Below, piece by piece: positions 33,623 to 44,853 of a stretch of 64,000 nucleotides of DNA. Origin of the DNA: Gamarada debralockiae (taxonomy: Eukaryota > Ascomycota > Leotiomycetes > Helotiales > Hyphodiscaceae); NCBI GenBank assembly GCA_002803225.1, contig NXFV01001865.1:16985-80984 (forward strand), written 5' to 3'. Below the pieces are notes generated by a model that worked only from the letters and a program-made list of their open reading frames with translations, was not told the origin of the DNA and made no database searches. Position 1 is the first letter of the stretch, and every line of letters begins with the position of its first letter. Position numbers and translations under genes: made by a program.

Positions 33623-34969
33623 GTGAATGCATAGACGAGGACTGAGAGTCAGTATTGTGCGGCGTTTTGTTGATGGGCTTTTTTCCCTTTTCTTTTTGCT
33701 TACAAACGGTCTGGGAAAACTGTACGATTCAATGATACCAGGGATGTCAATAAACGACAAGAAACCAGGCTAAAGAGAATCTCTGACAGAGCATAGTAGA
33801 GTATAGAAGGAAGCATAGTACACGCTCTATAGAGCATAGGTTAAAATTTAGGGGAATATAATTTATCAGACTGGTTATATATATATAAGAAACATTATGT
33901 TTTTATTTATAGCTGGTCTTTCCTAAGATAATAAGTACTAACTCCTACCTAGGTTCTTTAATAGCATTAAATTTTCAGGGGCCTAAATTAAAGATGTTAG
34001 CAAAATTAGCTGGCTATAAACATTGCTTGTAGCTTGGGTAGAACAAGGCACTGTGTCACAATGCTAACTAAAGTACTAGGGATCATGTAATGCGCGAGGC
34101 GATTACGGACGTACGGGCTTGTCATGTGCGCGGAGCGTGATCTCTGCGGCTGTCCAGGGATAAGTACGGTGTTAGGCATAACCAGGCGTCGCTGGTTACA
34201 GTGATCTTTTGATCCGGGTTTTTGGGTGCGTACGAGCCTAACTAACATCCTTACAGATCAACCTTATATCGTAGTTTATTAGTGTATATCAAGCTCAGGG
34301 AGTCAAGATATATAGCCAAGAAGAGGCCATGGAGTACTACGTAGTTAGGAAGAAGAGTATTGGCCTAAAAGGGGTTTAAGCTGGTATAGGAGTAGATATA
34401 GCTAGCGCAGCTGAGGATGCTAGAGCAGATCAAGGAAAGAGTTCAGATAAATTAGAAGATTTAATAGGTGGATTTAGCTAGGATCTTGCCAGCGATAATA
34501 TCCAGGATAATAGAAGGAATATCAAGGGTAATGAAGTTGGTAGTGGGGCTTGAAATAACAGTGAAGAGAGTAATAACCATGATCAGCCTGTTCTCTCTAC
34601 CCGGGAACGTGCTCGTAACATTATCGCCATCCTTCAGAAAGCGCTGTCGGGAGCAACTCAGGTACCTTTACGCAATATATTTTACGATTAAGCGCAAGGT
34701 TCAGAGTGGAAGACTGCCGTAACCAGTCGCCTGGGTCGGCTGCCATTGTCCCAGCTCAAGAATCAACAAAGAGCGCAAGTGAGCTAGCTGGCTTGGGCTA
34801 CCATCGAAGATCTCCACCCTATACTCCACTGTACTCCATACGAAGAAAAAATAATGTACCATACTCGATTTATCTTACAATAGGATTTAACATATGTTCA
34901 AGTTATATTTGCACAATAGCGTTATTGTAGTTGACTATTCTTTAGTGCTCCGCGTTCGTCAATATCGGG
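33623..34969. other. AT-rich, probably repeat-derived
   Basis: TA-rich sequence (for example 33840-34000) alternates with patches of normal composition. No intact frame is present, only short fragments. The look suits an old transposon remnant altered by repeat-induced point mutation, but I recognise no element and did not compute an index. Confidence 0.35.
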
Positions 34970-36100
34970 TTACTGACACGAAAGCACGACGACGGGCTTC
35001 TCCGGCTGAACCTTATCTGTTCCCTGCTGATGTTTGCTGAGCTCATAGTCATATTTGCCTGCAGATATCAGGTCCCTTGCGACAACTTGTCTTCCATCGA
35101 CACTCCTCAAGCCGTACACGAGGCCAGAAACTTTCTTTCGCACAGTTCCAGCAACTTTGACCAGCCCGTGCTGGAAGCCACCTTCGTCTACCTCCCGCAG
35201 GCACCTCACGACTCTATCCCAACTTCCCCAAAACGGCTGTTGAGTGTCCCCCTCACGGTGATGGCCCAGCACTGAACAAGTGATGGAGTTGGCAATAATT
35301 GTATGGTGCCGGTCAAGCACAAAGTTAAACACTTGGGCAGATTCGACTATAACACAGTCTCCCACGTCATTAGGGAGCAACCAGCTACCTTCCCACTGAA
35401 TGGGATGCATGGGCGTGACGATGAGACCACTGGGAAATTGCACAACAGGTAAGCGGCCACCGACGACATCCATGGCCATGACACATTTCACTTCAGCCGT
35501 TTCTCCTTCATTACCGCAGCAAACTCGGTCCCCTTTCTGCAGGTTTCTGGCGAATTTGTATCCTCCATCTCCCATATACACCAAGCATTTTCCGTCAAAG
35601 CAGCCGTCAATTCCTAGAGACGTGGAAGGCACGCAATGTCTTGTATCGGCACGGCAAGGACGGAAATGCATCAACCGACTGTCCTGGAAATCAAAACCGC
35701 ACAAGCACATGTCATTGCTATAGTTTTCTGAGGTACGACGAGTGCTGTTATGGTTGTCTTTTCGACCGGCTTGGCTCGATCTGAGGTCTTCTGGGCTCGG
35801 GATTATCTCAGCTTCAGCAGCAACATTCGCCTTGGCAGCATCTGTTACGTTGAGTTCAGCGGGAATTACGGCCTTTGGCGACCCAGATGATATTGAACCT
35901 CCACTAGAGGGTGTCGAAGACATTGATGATATGGCGTCAAGACCCGAAAGTGGCTCTGAGATGCTAGTAATTGAACATTCGACTGCGGCCTCCATCGTGG
36001 ATGAATCTTGATGCTGAGACGACATTTCTTCTGTCTGAGCCGTGATGAACAAAGGTACAGGACTTATGACAATGTATTGTTTGAAAAGTTTATATTTCAT
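34970..36100 (-). CDS. Stand-alone Hint/Vint-domain protein
   Basis: Intronless. ATG at 36100 gives 376 residues; a second in-frame ATG at 36025 gives 351 and better suits the start of the hydrophilic region. Residues 30-125 are Ser/Ala-rich and disordered. A Cys-rich patch (MCLCGFDF, FRPCRADTRHC) precedes the Hint fold: Cys167 in GCFDGKCLVYMGDG, the GD turn in NLQKGDRVCC, block B TPMHPIQWEGSW (Thr229, His232), then VFNFVLDRHHTI and ITCSVLGH (His280). This order matches the Vint class of Hint domains found in eukaryotes next to VWA domains, but here no VWA is present. Hint domains classically cut or splice their own backbone at the first Cys. Activity here is unproven. It faces the NLR gene across a 245-base gap. 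Confidence 0.75.
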   Translation of the reverse strand: MKYKLFKQYIVISPVPLFITAQTEEMSSQHQDSSTMEAAVECSITSISEPLSGLDAISSMSSTPSSGGSISSGSPKAVIPAELNVTDAAKANVAAEAEIIPSPEDLRSSQAGRKDNHNSTRRTSENYSNDMCLCGFDFQDSRLMHFRPCRADTRHCVPSTSLGIDGCFDGKCLVYMGDGGYKFARNLQKGDRVCCGNEGETAEVKCVMAMDVVGGRLPVVQFPSGLIVTPMHPIQWEGSWLLPNDVGDCVIVESAQVFNFVLDRHHTIIANSITCSVLGHHREGDTQQPFWGSWDRVVRCLREVDEGGFQHGLVKVAGTVRKKVSGLVYGLRSVDGRQVVARDLISAGKYDYELSKHQQGTDKVQPEKPVVVLSCQ

Positions 36101-36345
36101 GAAAAGTATAGAGATTGTGAGGCTGTGGGAGTGGCACGCCTAATATTGCGCCTACTATGCCGCTGCCAAGGCAGACTCCGCCCCGTGAAAGCCTTTCTGT
36201 AAGCCACAAAATCAGCCCCTCGCTGACACACGTTTATAAATCAGGCTGGAATTGACACAAAATTAGGTTTTTTTCACTTGATCCAAGGATTTCAACTGTG
36301 TTGCACTCAATAAGACCCAAAATTTGGGTCCCTTTGACTTGCAAA
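36101..36345. promoter_or_regulatory. Divergent promoter region, Hint protein / NLR
   Basis: Only 245 bases (320 if the Hint protein starts at 36025) lie between the two divergent ATGs, so both promoters overlap here and the genes may be co-expressed. No specific factor site is claimed. Confidence 0.45.
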
Positions 36346-39300
36346 ATGGCAACTGATCTCGTGTACTTCATACACCATTCTTTACCCATCGGTCTAGTTG
36401 CGCTGACTCTAAACAGGTCGGGCTACGATGTAGTCACACTCTACAAAGGCGCCCTCAAAGACCTCAAGTTCAGAAAAGATGTTGGTCGTTTGTCTTCCAC
36501 GGATTACGACATTATTGCAAATACAAATCGAATTGAAGACGCCATAAGTGTTATTGAGAATGCCGTTTCAAAACACAGGAGCTCCGGTTCCCACACAAAG
36601 CCTCTAGCCTACATCATTTGGAATCCTCTTTTAAAACGACTGGAGAGGTTCGGAGCTGCAATTGATATGCTAGCGCAATCATCACCGCAAGTCATGGGAC
36701 TTAGCCTTGTCGGGCTGATCTGGGGATCTCTCAAATTTTTAATAATCGTAAGTTCAGAATAAGCAGCAGCTCTCATTTCAACGTAGACTGACACAAGAAT
36801 AGATTGCACGCGATATCATAGATACCTTCGAGGAGGTATTGGACCTTCTGCTTGAAGTATTGCAAGCTCTTCCCACGTTGGAAGTCTATGTTGACATATT
36901 CGGCGGGTCTGATATTCAACTTCTGAAAGAGCCTCTGACTGAAACATACATGGGATTTATCCAATTTACATTGCTAGCATTGCAGCTATATGATCGCTCT
37001 ATGTCTCGTAGGACTCTTGTGTTACCTCGGCAATGAATGGATTGTCTAACGCGGATGGGTGTATAGAAAATATGTGGCGATCTATCTGGAAATCACTACA
37101 CAGTGATTTTGAAGCGTGTGCAGCGCGCATTCAGAAAGCTGGAAAAGAGGTTGATCGGATAGCTAACGTGGAACACATGCATCAAACCAATGAATCAGTA
37201 AAAAGTGCGTATCAAATTAGGCTCCTAAGAGAGAAGATGCTGATACTACAAAATCAGGCCAGAAGATAGAAATTGACAGAGCAGAAAAATTCAGACAAGG
37301 TTTCTTACACCATAGTACTTTAGACTGTTATATGGATAAAATCTAACGTGTGTTATGGGGCATAGAAAGCCGGTTGTTCTTCGCACAGGAACTTTCAAGT
37401 CGAGTTATGCCCAGGAAGTTGCCTCTGGGGCCTTTCAATGACGCTCCAGACTATCTTTCTGGTCATTTCACCGGTCGCAGCAATGAGCTTAGTTCACTCG
37501 AAAGGACTTTTGAAACGACTCGGGGGAAGAAGTTAAGGCGATGTGCCGTATATGGAATGCCAGGACTTGGAAAAACACAGTTAGCATTGAAATATGCCGC
37601 GCTGTCATTTGGAAAGAGTGAATACGGGTTTATCTTCTGGGTTTCTGCTGCTTCTATTCAAAAGCTGAACCAGGGGTTTACGAAAATACTAACCTTAGTT
37701 GACCACCCGGATCGCTACCACCCGGATCAACATATATGTGTGACGATGGCAAGGCGTTGGTTAGAAACATCTGATGCTATTGGATTTGGAGAGTGGCTTC
37801 TTGTCGTTGATAATGTTGACGAAGAAACAATTAATTTTCTCCGAGACCTTCTACCTCGGCAGAATCGGCAGGGCAATATTCTGTTCACGACACGGAATGA
37901 ACATACTGCTAGAGCTCTTGTGGATGCATCAGATCAAACACATTGTTTACTTGGGCTTCAAGTTCCAAGCCGCCAAGAAGCCGCATCCTTGTTGCTTGAG
38001 GAAGCTGGAATTGGCTCCAAGATTGCGAACATTCAGCAGATCCAGAAGGCTGAACAGTTGGTCAAATGCGTTGGGTGTCTTCCACTTGCAGTTAGTCAAG
38101 CCGCATCATTCATGGCTCATTCGCGAAACACCTTGGACGACATGTTAGCTCTCTATCGCAGCAAAACAAAGTTACAGGTAAGTTTCACATGCCTATGTAA
38201 GATATGAATTCGAGTTCTGATTCATTCTCTATTAAGCTTCTTAGCTGGGAGAATGGTTTATCTCTCTACGAGGAAAGATCCGTTGCAAAAACTTTCAGGA
38301 GCCTGTTTGACCAATTAGAGCGACTGTTTCCCGATGCCAGCCATCTTCTGAAAGTATTTTCCTTCCTTGATGCAGAGAGCTTACCGCTCAACATCGTTGT
38401 AGAAGGTGCCGAAAAGTGGACATCTGTGAAACGACTTTCCAATCTACCATTCGTGAATATCAGCCCTGGAAGCTCGAGCATAGGTATTCGTCAAAAGATT
38501 GAACGATTATTCAGACAACGACGATCACATCGAAAACATAACGATTGTAGAGAAAAAAAAAGAAAACGCTAAGAAAATCTCTGCCACCCCTCCGATGCTG
38601 CAGTCATTGTCTACATTGATCACATCTCCAGTTCTATTCGAAGAGGCTATACGAAAGCTCCAGGATCATTCATTGGCCACTAAACTAAACCATTCCACTA
38701 CTTCTGTCATACGGATTCATGACTTGATCATATATATGATCCGAGAAATGACGATGGAGGTTGATGTTCAGTTGATTCTTTTCGAGTTTGCTGTGGCAGT
38801 TGTCTGTAACGCTTTTCGACTGGTCAACGAGCCAAGTTCAACCAAGTCCTGGCCAAAATGCGATATCTTTGTGCCCCATGTTGAATCTTTGAACATGCAC
38901 GCTGATTCCCTGAAAGCCAACAACCCTGAGCTTACCTGGGCGAACATGGAAATCGCTGGATACTTTCAAAGCCGGGCACGATATACGGACGCCGCAAAGC
39001 TGTACAGACGTGCGATACTGAGCAAGAGTTTACAATTAAGATTAGGTCACAAGAATGATCTCAGAGCAATACATGGGCTAGCTTACAGTCTTGAGAGGCA
39101 GGGAGATTACGTTGAGGCAGAGAACCTCTATAAACAAGCGCTAATGTATCATACGAAGCTACCCACAGACGAGGATCTTGGAACTCTGAAGACAGAGCAT
39201 GGCTTAGCATATGTCTATGAAAAACAAGGGCGATATGAGGAAGCAGCCGAACTTGGTAAAAAAGTCCTGGCCATTAGGACAAGAATACTGGGAACAGCTC

Positions 39301-40016
39301 ATGTGGACACGCTACGATCTATGCACAACCTAGCGCTTGTTTATGGGCAGCTAGGCCAGTACAGCCAGGCCCAAAATCTGTTCAACCAATCCCTATCGGG
39401 TTTTGAGATAATTCTCGGAGCAGACCATCCAGAAACACTAAGAACGGTGCACGCTCTCGCGAACCTGTATGATCGATGCGACCGATTTGACGAGGCGGTC
39501 GAACTCTATGAAAGAGCATTAACTGGAAGGGAGAAGCAGCTTGGGTTGGAAAACATTGAGACTACACGAGCTGTATGTGGCCTGGGGAATCTCTATGTTC
39601 GGGCCGGGCTGTTCTTCGAGGCAGAGAAGCTGTACCGGCGTGCGTTAAAGACAAGTGAGAACCAGTTACCTGCTGGTCATCCAGATACTCTGCGAGCATT
39701 GCATGGCCTGGCAACTGTGTTTGCACAAAAAGGTCAGTATGAAAAAGCGGAAGACAGTTACGAGAGCGTTATTGCTGGGCGAGAGAAGGTACTGGGGGAA
39801 TATCATCCAGATACATTAAGATCTGTACAAGGCTTGGCAGATGTATACAACAGAAAACATCACTATAAAGATGCCGAGAAGCTGTGCAGACGGGCGCTGG
39901 CGGGTAGGAAAAAGAAGCTTGGTGCAACTCATCCCGAATCTGTTCAGTCTATTAAAACTCTTGCTTCGATATTGGAACAACAAGGGCGACAGGATGATGC
40001 AAATGCATTGGTTTAG
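36346..40016 (+). CDS. NLR-like STAND receptor: N-terminal helical domain, NB-ARC, TPR repeats
   Basis: Exons 36346-36747, 36803-37007, 37067-37204, 37258-37299, 37366-38177, 38237-38483 and 38551-40016 give 1103 residues, all in phase. The N-terminal part (about 1-250) is helical and carries SSPQVMGLSLVGLIWGSLKF, the style of the DUF7708 domain seen at the head of fungal NLRs. The NB-ARC domain (about 265-560) has Walker A GMPGLGKT (Lys332), Walker B WLLVVDNVD, sensor phrase ILFTTRNE and GCLPLAVSQAASFM. From about 743 to the end run roughly eight kinesin-light-chain-type TPRs of 42 residues (HPDTLRALHGLA and LYRRAL style). The start is the first ATG; the frame upstream has only GTG. NLRs of this layout are tied to nonself recognition and regulated cell death in fungi, which I infer here. 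Confidence 0.88.
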
Positions 40017-40737
40017 CAGTATCAGGGAGAAGGGGTTACCGAGCTTTGTTAGGAAGCGGCGACAATAGCAATCAAACTTGTAAATATGTTCAGCTACCGA
40101 GTTGCTTCTTGGATCTCTTTGAACGAGCCGTCTCCCCTCGCCTCGACTTCGACATCCCTTGAGGCTTTGCGTCCATGAATGCTATTGACTTTTTCTTGGA
40201 TGATGGGTGGCTGCGAGGACTAGAAGGATTCGGCTTGCGCGTGTTCGAAAGGTATCATAATGGAGGTACATAGAGTGGAGCTGGTTAACCTCGTTTTGGG
40301 AGCATGCCATATTGAGGTAAATGACCGGCGATTCTTTGACTTTCCCGCTCCTTCTTGTATACCTTGGGTTGTATTTTGCGTGGCTTCGGTAGTATGTTGC
40401 TATTGTTGGGCTCTTCCCTATCCGGTTGGATGGAAGGAGGCTCTCCAATCGATACCGGGCTCTGCGGCGTTCGATGTCTGACCACTCTATCTACGCCGCT
40501 TGACGGCGAAATCTCGAGCAATGACTCCTGAAGGTGGTGATGACTTGTTACCTGAGGGCACGATGTGTCTTTTGTCTTAGATGGGCTTTGACGTCCATTT
40601 CAACTAAACTCCGTGGGGAGGCACGGCAAGGCTCTTAAGGTCGGGCATGAAATTATGCATTTTGCTGCAATTCTAGCTCTATTAACACCGAGTCATCTCT
40701 GTCTGCTCATTGCAAAAGTCTGATATCATCTCGTCTC
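40017..40737. other. Intergenic between convergent NLR and prolidase
   Basis: Both neighbours end here. Open frames on both strands at 40182-40521 overlap one another and have no recognisable features. Confidence 0.45.
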
Positions 40738-42542
40738 TTATGACCCATTAATGATCTTCTCCATTTCATCCACATCTTTGATCGCTGTCGTCAGGTTCTC
40801 ATATCCCGTCTTCGTGATCAAGATATTATCCTCGATTCTCACTCCACCTACTGCCCAATATCTGTTCAAGACGTCGAAGTTTATGTATTGCGAGTGAACC
40901 GGATCCTGGAGGTATGGCTCGATAATGAAACGGCAGAAGTAGATCTAAAACCCCAGTCAGTCACACCCACCAATACCGGGAATATGACGTACTCCAGGCT
41001 CAACAGTAATGATACTGCCGGCAGGCAACTTTCCCCTGACTCTCAAATACCTAAACATAGAGTCTTTGTCGGCATAGTTGGGATGTCCGCCAGTATCGTG
41101 CGTATCCATTCCCAGATAATGACCTAGACCGTGGGGGAAGAAAGCTACGCTCGTTCGAGACCTCAGGATGTCGTCTTTCTCGCCCTGGAGTACTCCCAGA
41201 GAGACCAGGCCATCGATGGCGATCTTGTGGGCTGTAAGATGAACGTCGTCCCATAGAACACCTTCCTTCAGCATGTTAGTGCAGGTGTGTTGCATCTCAA
41301 GGACAATATCATAGATTGCTCTGCTTTCTCTGCTGAATTTGCCGTTGATAGGGAATGTTCGTGTCTAGATGAGAAGTTAGTATATGGTGTATTGAGAGAC
41401 TAATAGCCCACCAAGCCCCTTTAGACTTAAGAAATGGACCCACAATATCAGAAGCATAGCAATTAAACTCCCCACCCGCATCCAACAACAGATTCAACTT
41501 CCCGTCCAACGGCTCGTAATTCTTCACATAATGCAGCGTAGCCGCAGCCTCCCCACTCGCAAAGATCCCATGATACGCCTGCTCCCTCGCTCCATTCGCA
41601 ATACACCTCTCAATAAACAATCCCTCCAACTCCCTCTCATTCTTCGCCTTCTTAACCGCCTTTAACACCGCCGTATGGGCAATGGTCGAAATGTCATTCG
41701 CCTTCCTTATCAACGCAATCTCATATTCATCCTTTACAACCCTGCATTCCTCAATGGCTTCTTTCAGGAGTGTGAAATCGGAATTGGAAAATTGGAGGAA
41801 GGTTATGTGGTCGGAGACTTGGTCTGCGATTGCATATACGGTTGCGTTATTGTGAGGCCGGGCGAGAGAGGCGGTAACTTCGTTGGAGGTTTGCACGACG
41901 TCGACGTCGTAGAGCGAGAGGGCTTCGTCTTCAGAGAGAGGGAGGCCGGACCAGATTACGGATTCGGGATCGATGGGTGGGATGAAGAGGGTGCTTTTGT
42001 CGTTTGCGATATCGTATGTAAAATATGCATCTGGAAGTGCGCAGCCGGTCATGTAGTAGAAGAATCGACGCTGTCTTGATGAAGCTGTTAGTTGGGGGGT
42101 CTGTTTGGAAAGGTGGAGTAAGGAGGTACCTGAATGGCATGCTCTCATCATTATCCTCAATCATCCGCGTCTTCTGCCCTTCGAGATACAGAACGCCCGT
42201 GGCATATGGATTCTTCTTCTTGATGTATTCCACCACTCTTCTCGCGTGCTCTTTCGCGGGGTACTTGCCCGTCAGGACAGCTTCAACCGCGTCCATTGTA
42301 ACCTTGGTATTCTGTGGCCGCTGGGATTCGAAGGTGGATTGGGCGGAGAGACGTGAGATCTGGGTACTTTTAAGTCCTCGCAGATTGGATACTGTCGGTT
42401 TAAGGTCTCCTGAATAAAGCGTGGATTGCGGGGCTTTGTTGGTGGGAAGGCGCGGGGTGACAAGAAAACGCCTGCTTATCCTGGAATAGCGAGTCGAGAT
42501 AAGTGGGGGTGTTGACAGAAGAGAACGTCTATATAGAAACAT
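40738..42542 (-). CDS. Xaa-Pro dipeptidase (prolidase), possible mitochondrial presequence
   Basis: Exons 42542-42130, 42074-41444, 41364-40993 and 40944-40738 give 540 residues. Prolidase splits dipeptides with C-terminal proline and recycles proline. M24 metal ligands are visible: Asp in [16 protein letters not shown] (both Asp), His in [15 protein letters not shown], Glu in TVEPGIYFC and Glu in [12 protein letters not shown]. An in-frame ATG at 42296 starts the usual 458-residue protein ([13 protein letters not shown]). The 82 residues before it are Arg/Ser-rich with hardly any acidic residues ([19 protein letters not shown]), like a mitochondrial targeting sequence. The frame is open up to 42614 but opens with TTG there. 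It is the second M24 peptidase in this window. Confidence 0.9.
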
Positions 42543-42929
42543 GGAAAGGAAGAGGTCTTTGATTTTATCAAGCAATATCACCTGCTTGTAAGAGTGGTTC
42601 GATTTTTTCGCCAATTGAGCTTTTGCAAGCTACAGCACGGATTGGAGCTGGTGGAGGTCAGAATCGCGTGACTAAGGCGCTTACTGGAGAAGTCTAACGA
42701 TGATCACCTTACTTCGTAGCACTCGGGCACCTCGCTTTCATTTAATTTCTCTTCTTATTTCAAGGCAGCTTGAGCTGCACCAAGCTCTAGATCTTGGGCT
42801 GCCGCTGGCTGCTCGAATGCCAGATACAAGACTACCCCTTCCCTGCCTGAACTTTTCCCAACTCCATCTAAGTAGTCCAACCCTCCAGACCCACCATGCA
42901 AATGCGATTCCAGTTACAGATCCGTATCT

Positions 42930-44382
42930 CTAGACATCTTCAAATTCCACGTCTTCCTCGCTTTCCTCATCATCACCCTTGGAAGCTGGTTCTTCAATCC
43001 TAACCTTCTTGGATGGTCTGCCATCTTCATTCGGGGTGCCTGGTCCTGTCACCGGACTGGTCACGCCTGTGCTGGTACCGCTTCCAGAAGCACTGCCACC
43101 TTTCTTCAATACACTCGCCAAGCCACTTCCAGATGGCATCGAAGTCGGTTGTGAGTCTCCACCACCAATTGAACTTGCAGGCGTTGCAGCACCTGTTCCA
43201 CTTGGTACTACATCTTCGAAATCATCCTCGTCCTCTTCATCTGTCTCGTACTCTTCATCTTGTTCCTGCTCTGCCTCCTTCGCTTGTTCAGCCTTGAGGC
43301 GGGCGAAATAATCGTCAATCTCCGCGCCATCGCCGTTGATAGATGGAGTATCCAAGCCAAGATCTTTCTTGTCGGGTTCGAGAGACTGAGAAGATTGGAA
43401 TGAAGGCTGCTGGCCGAATTTAACCTGCTCTCCACTGATTGTACTATGAGTGAAATGAACAGGTAGAGCGTTCTGCGTAGCAATCGCCTCTTTCCGGGCC
43501 TTCTCTGCAGCTATATCGGCCTCCGTAGGTCCATCGGATGTGGTAAGAGTAACCGAAATCGAAGTAGGTCCAGTATTAGCCATACCTTTAACTGCAGTAG
43601 GTCTAGCGACAGTAGAAGTCACTGGTGCCATCTCGCTGGCGGGGTTTGTGGCATCTCGGATGACCGGGCGAGAAGATGCATGAGCTTGTTCGAAATTGTT
43701 TTCGGGAATAACGACTTGGTCGATTTTGGGTAAGAGATCAGTGATGAACTTGAATTGCGCGTTTAACTTTGTAGATTGTTCATGCCCCCCTCGATTGTTG
43801 TCAGGATCATGGTTAAGAGGATAGCCGCATTTATGACACAAGAATCCTCGCTGGTCCCACTTGTCCACGACCTCCATCACGGTCCACTCCGACTTACATC
43901 TGGGGCAAAAGTATTCTTTCCGTTCGTCAGCCGGTACAGTAGTGCCTTGAACCTGTTTGTCGATGCTGTAAACTCTCCATTTGATGGCGTCGATGGTCGC
44001 ACGGTAGTCGATGTAATAGTAGGTTCTGGATTGGGGACGCTGCTGGCCTTCCTTGATCTCGGCGCGAACATGCCTGTTTCGAGTCAGCAACTCTGAGAGA
44101 TGAACATGGTGGAAATCCAGAGAAATCGCATACACTGCAAGAAATCGATCCTCCCTCAATCGACCACACAGCTTATGAAGCTCTTTGGTATGCATGCCCA
44201 TGAGATACGCCATATCATCGTCTCGTAACCTGTTGATGGAGTCAACATCGTCTTTCTGAGGTACTGAGCACTCATGAAGAGACATACGCTGAATGGATTA
44301 TCAGCGCATCGATGACTAGGATATGCTTCGTGTCGTAAAATGCGCGCGCACAGGAGCGCACGAGCTGCTGGGCGAGGTCCAT
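42930..44382 (-). CDS. TFA1: Transcription initiation factor TFIIE alpha subunit
   Basis: Exons 44382-44288 and 44229-42930, intron 58 bases (GTATGT...ACAG), 464 residues. TFIIE alpha recruits and regulates TFIIH at RNA polymerase II promoters in the nucleus. The N-terminal winged helix (about 1-110) includes MDLAQQLVRSCARAFYDTKH, DDDMAYLMGMHTKELHKLC and REDRFLAVY. A zinc ribbon follows, with CPRCKSEW and CHKCGYPL. The C-terminal half is disordered and ends in acidic runs (EEYETDEEDEDD, DDEESEEDVEFEDV), the expected TFIIH-binding tail. The first exon is certain because the splice joins HSA to LRDDDMAYL. Divergent from PUS1 across a 471-base gap. Confidence 0.93.
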
Positions 44383-44853
44383 TATCGCACTTGCTACCGA
44401 GCTTCGAGTAGGAGTTCGAGATGTAGGAAGGATTGTGTTTTGGTGTTGCACCGTAGGATGAACTGCGGTCGTGGAAGAGGTCGAACTGGAGAGAAAGAAT
44501 GCCTGGAATGGTGCTACAAAGGAAAAGTGGCGTTAATGTAAATCGAAGGCGCCCATAATTCACGTCGGACAGCCTGTGATGCCGGAGATGTGAATGGGAT
44601 GGGGAGGAGTGTGCTGGTAAGACGGCTGAGGTACAACTCAGCTGCCGATTCAATGATGAAGAAATGTTTGAACGTGAGCTCGTTACCATTTGCGGCGAGG
44701 CTGTTCATGTCACAATTTAAGGTTTTTCGCTAACCCCAAATAGGTTAAACACAGCCTTAAATTTCTACATTTTCGAAGTTGAACATCTGACATTCTTTCA
44801 TTTCGGAAAACGAGGTAATTGAGGGCTATGAGAGTCCTTTTACGATTACCGAA
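44383..44853. promoter_or_regulatory. Divergent promoter region TFA1 / PUS1
   Basis: 471 bases between divergent starts. A minus-strand frame 44689-44156 crosses into TFIIE alpha in another phase and is judged a shadow. Confidence 0.45.

Noticed and set aside
38499..38550. Separate TPR gene starting near 38499
   Set aside because: The frame opens with TTG, and a 67-base intron joins it in phase to the NB-ARC exons.
44156..44689. 177-codon minus-strand frame over the TFIIE alpha 5' end
   Set aside because: It is a shadow of exon 1 and intron 1 of TFIIE alpha in another phase.
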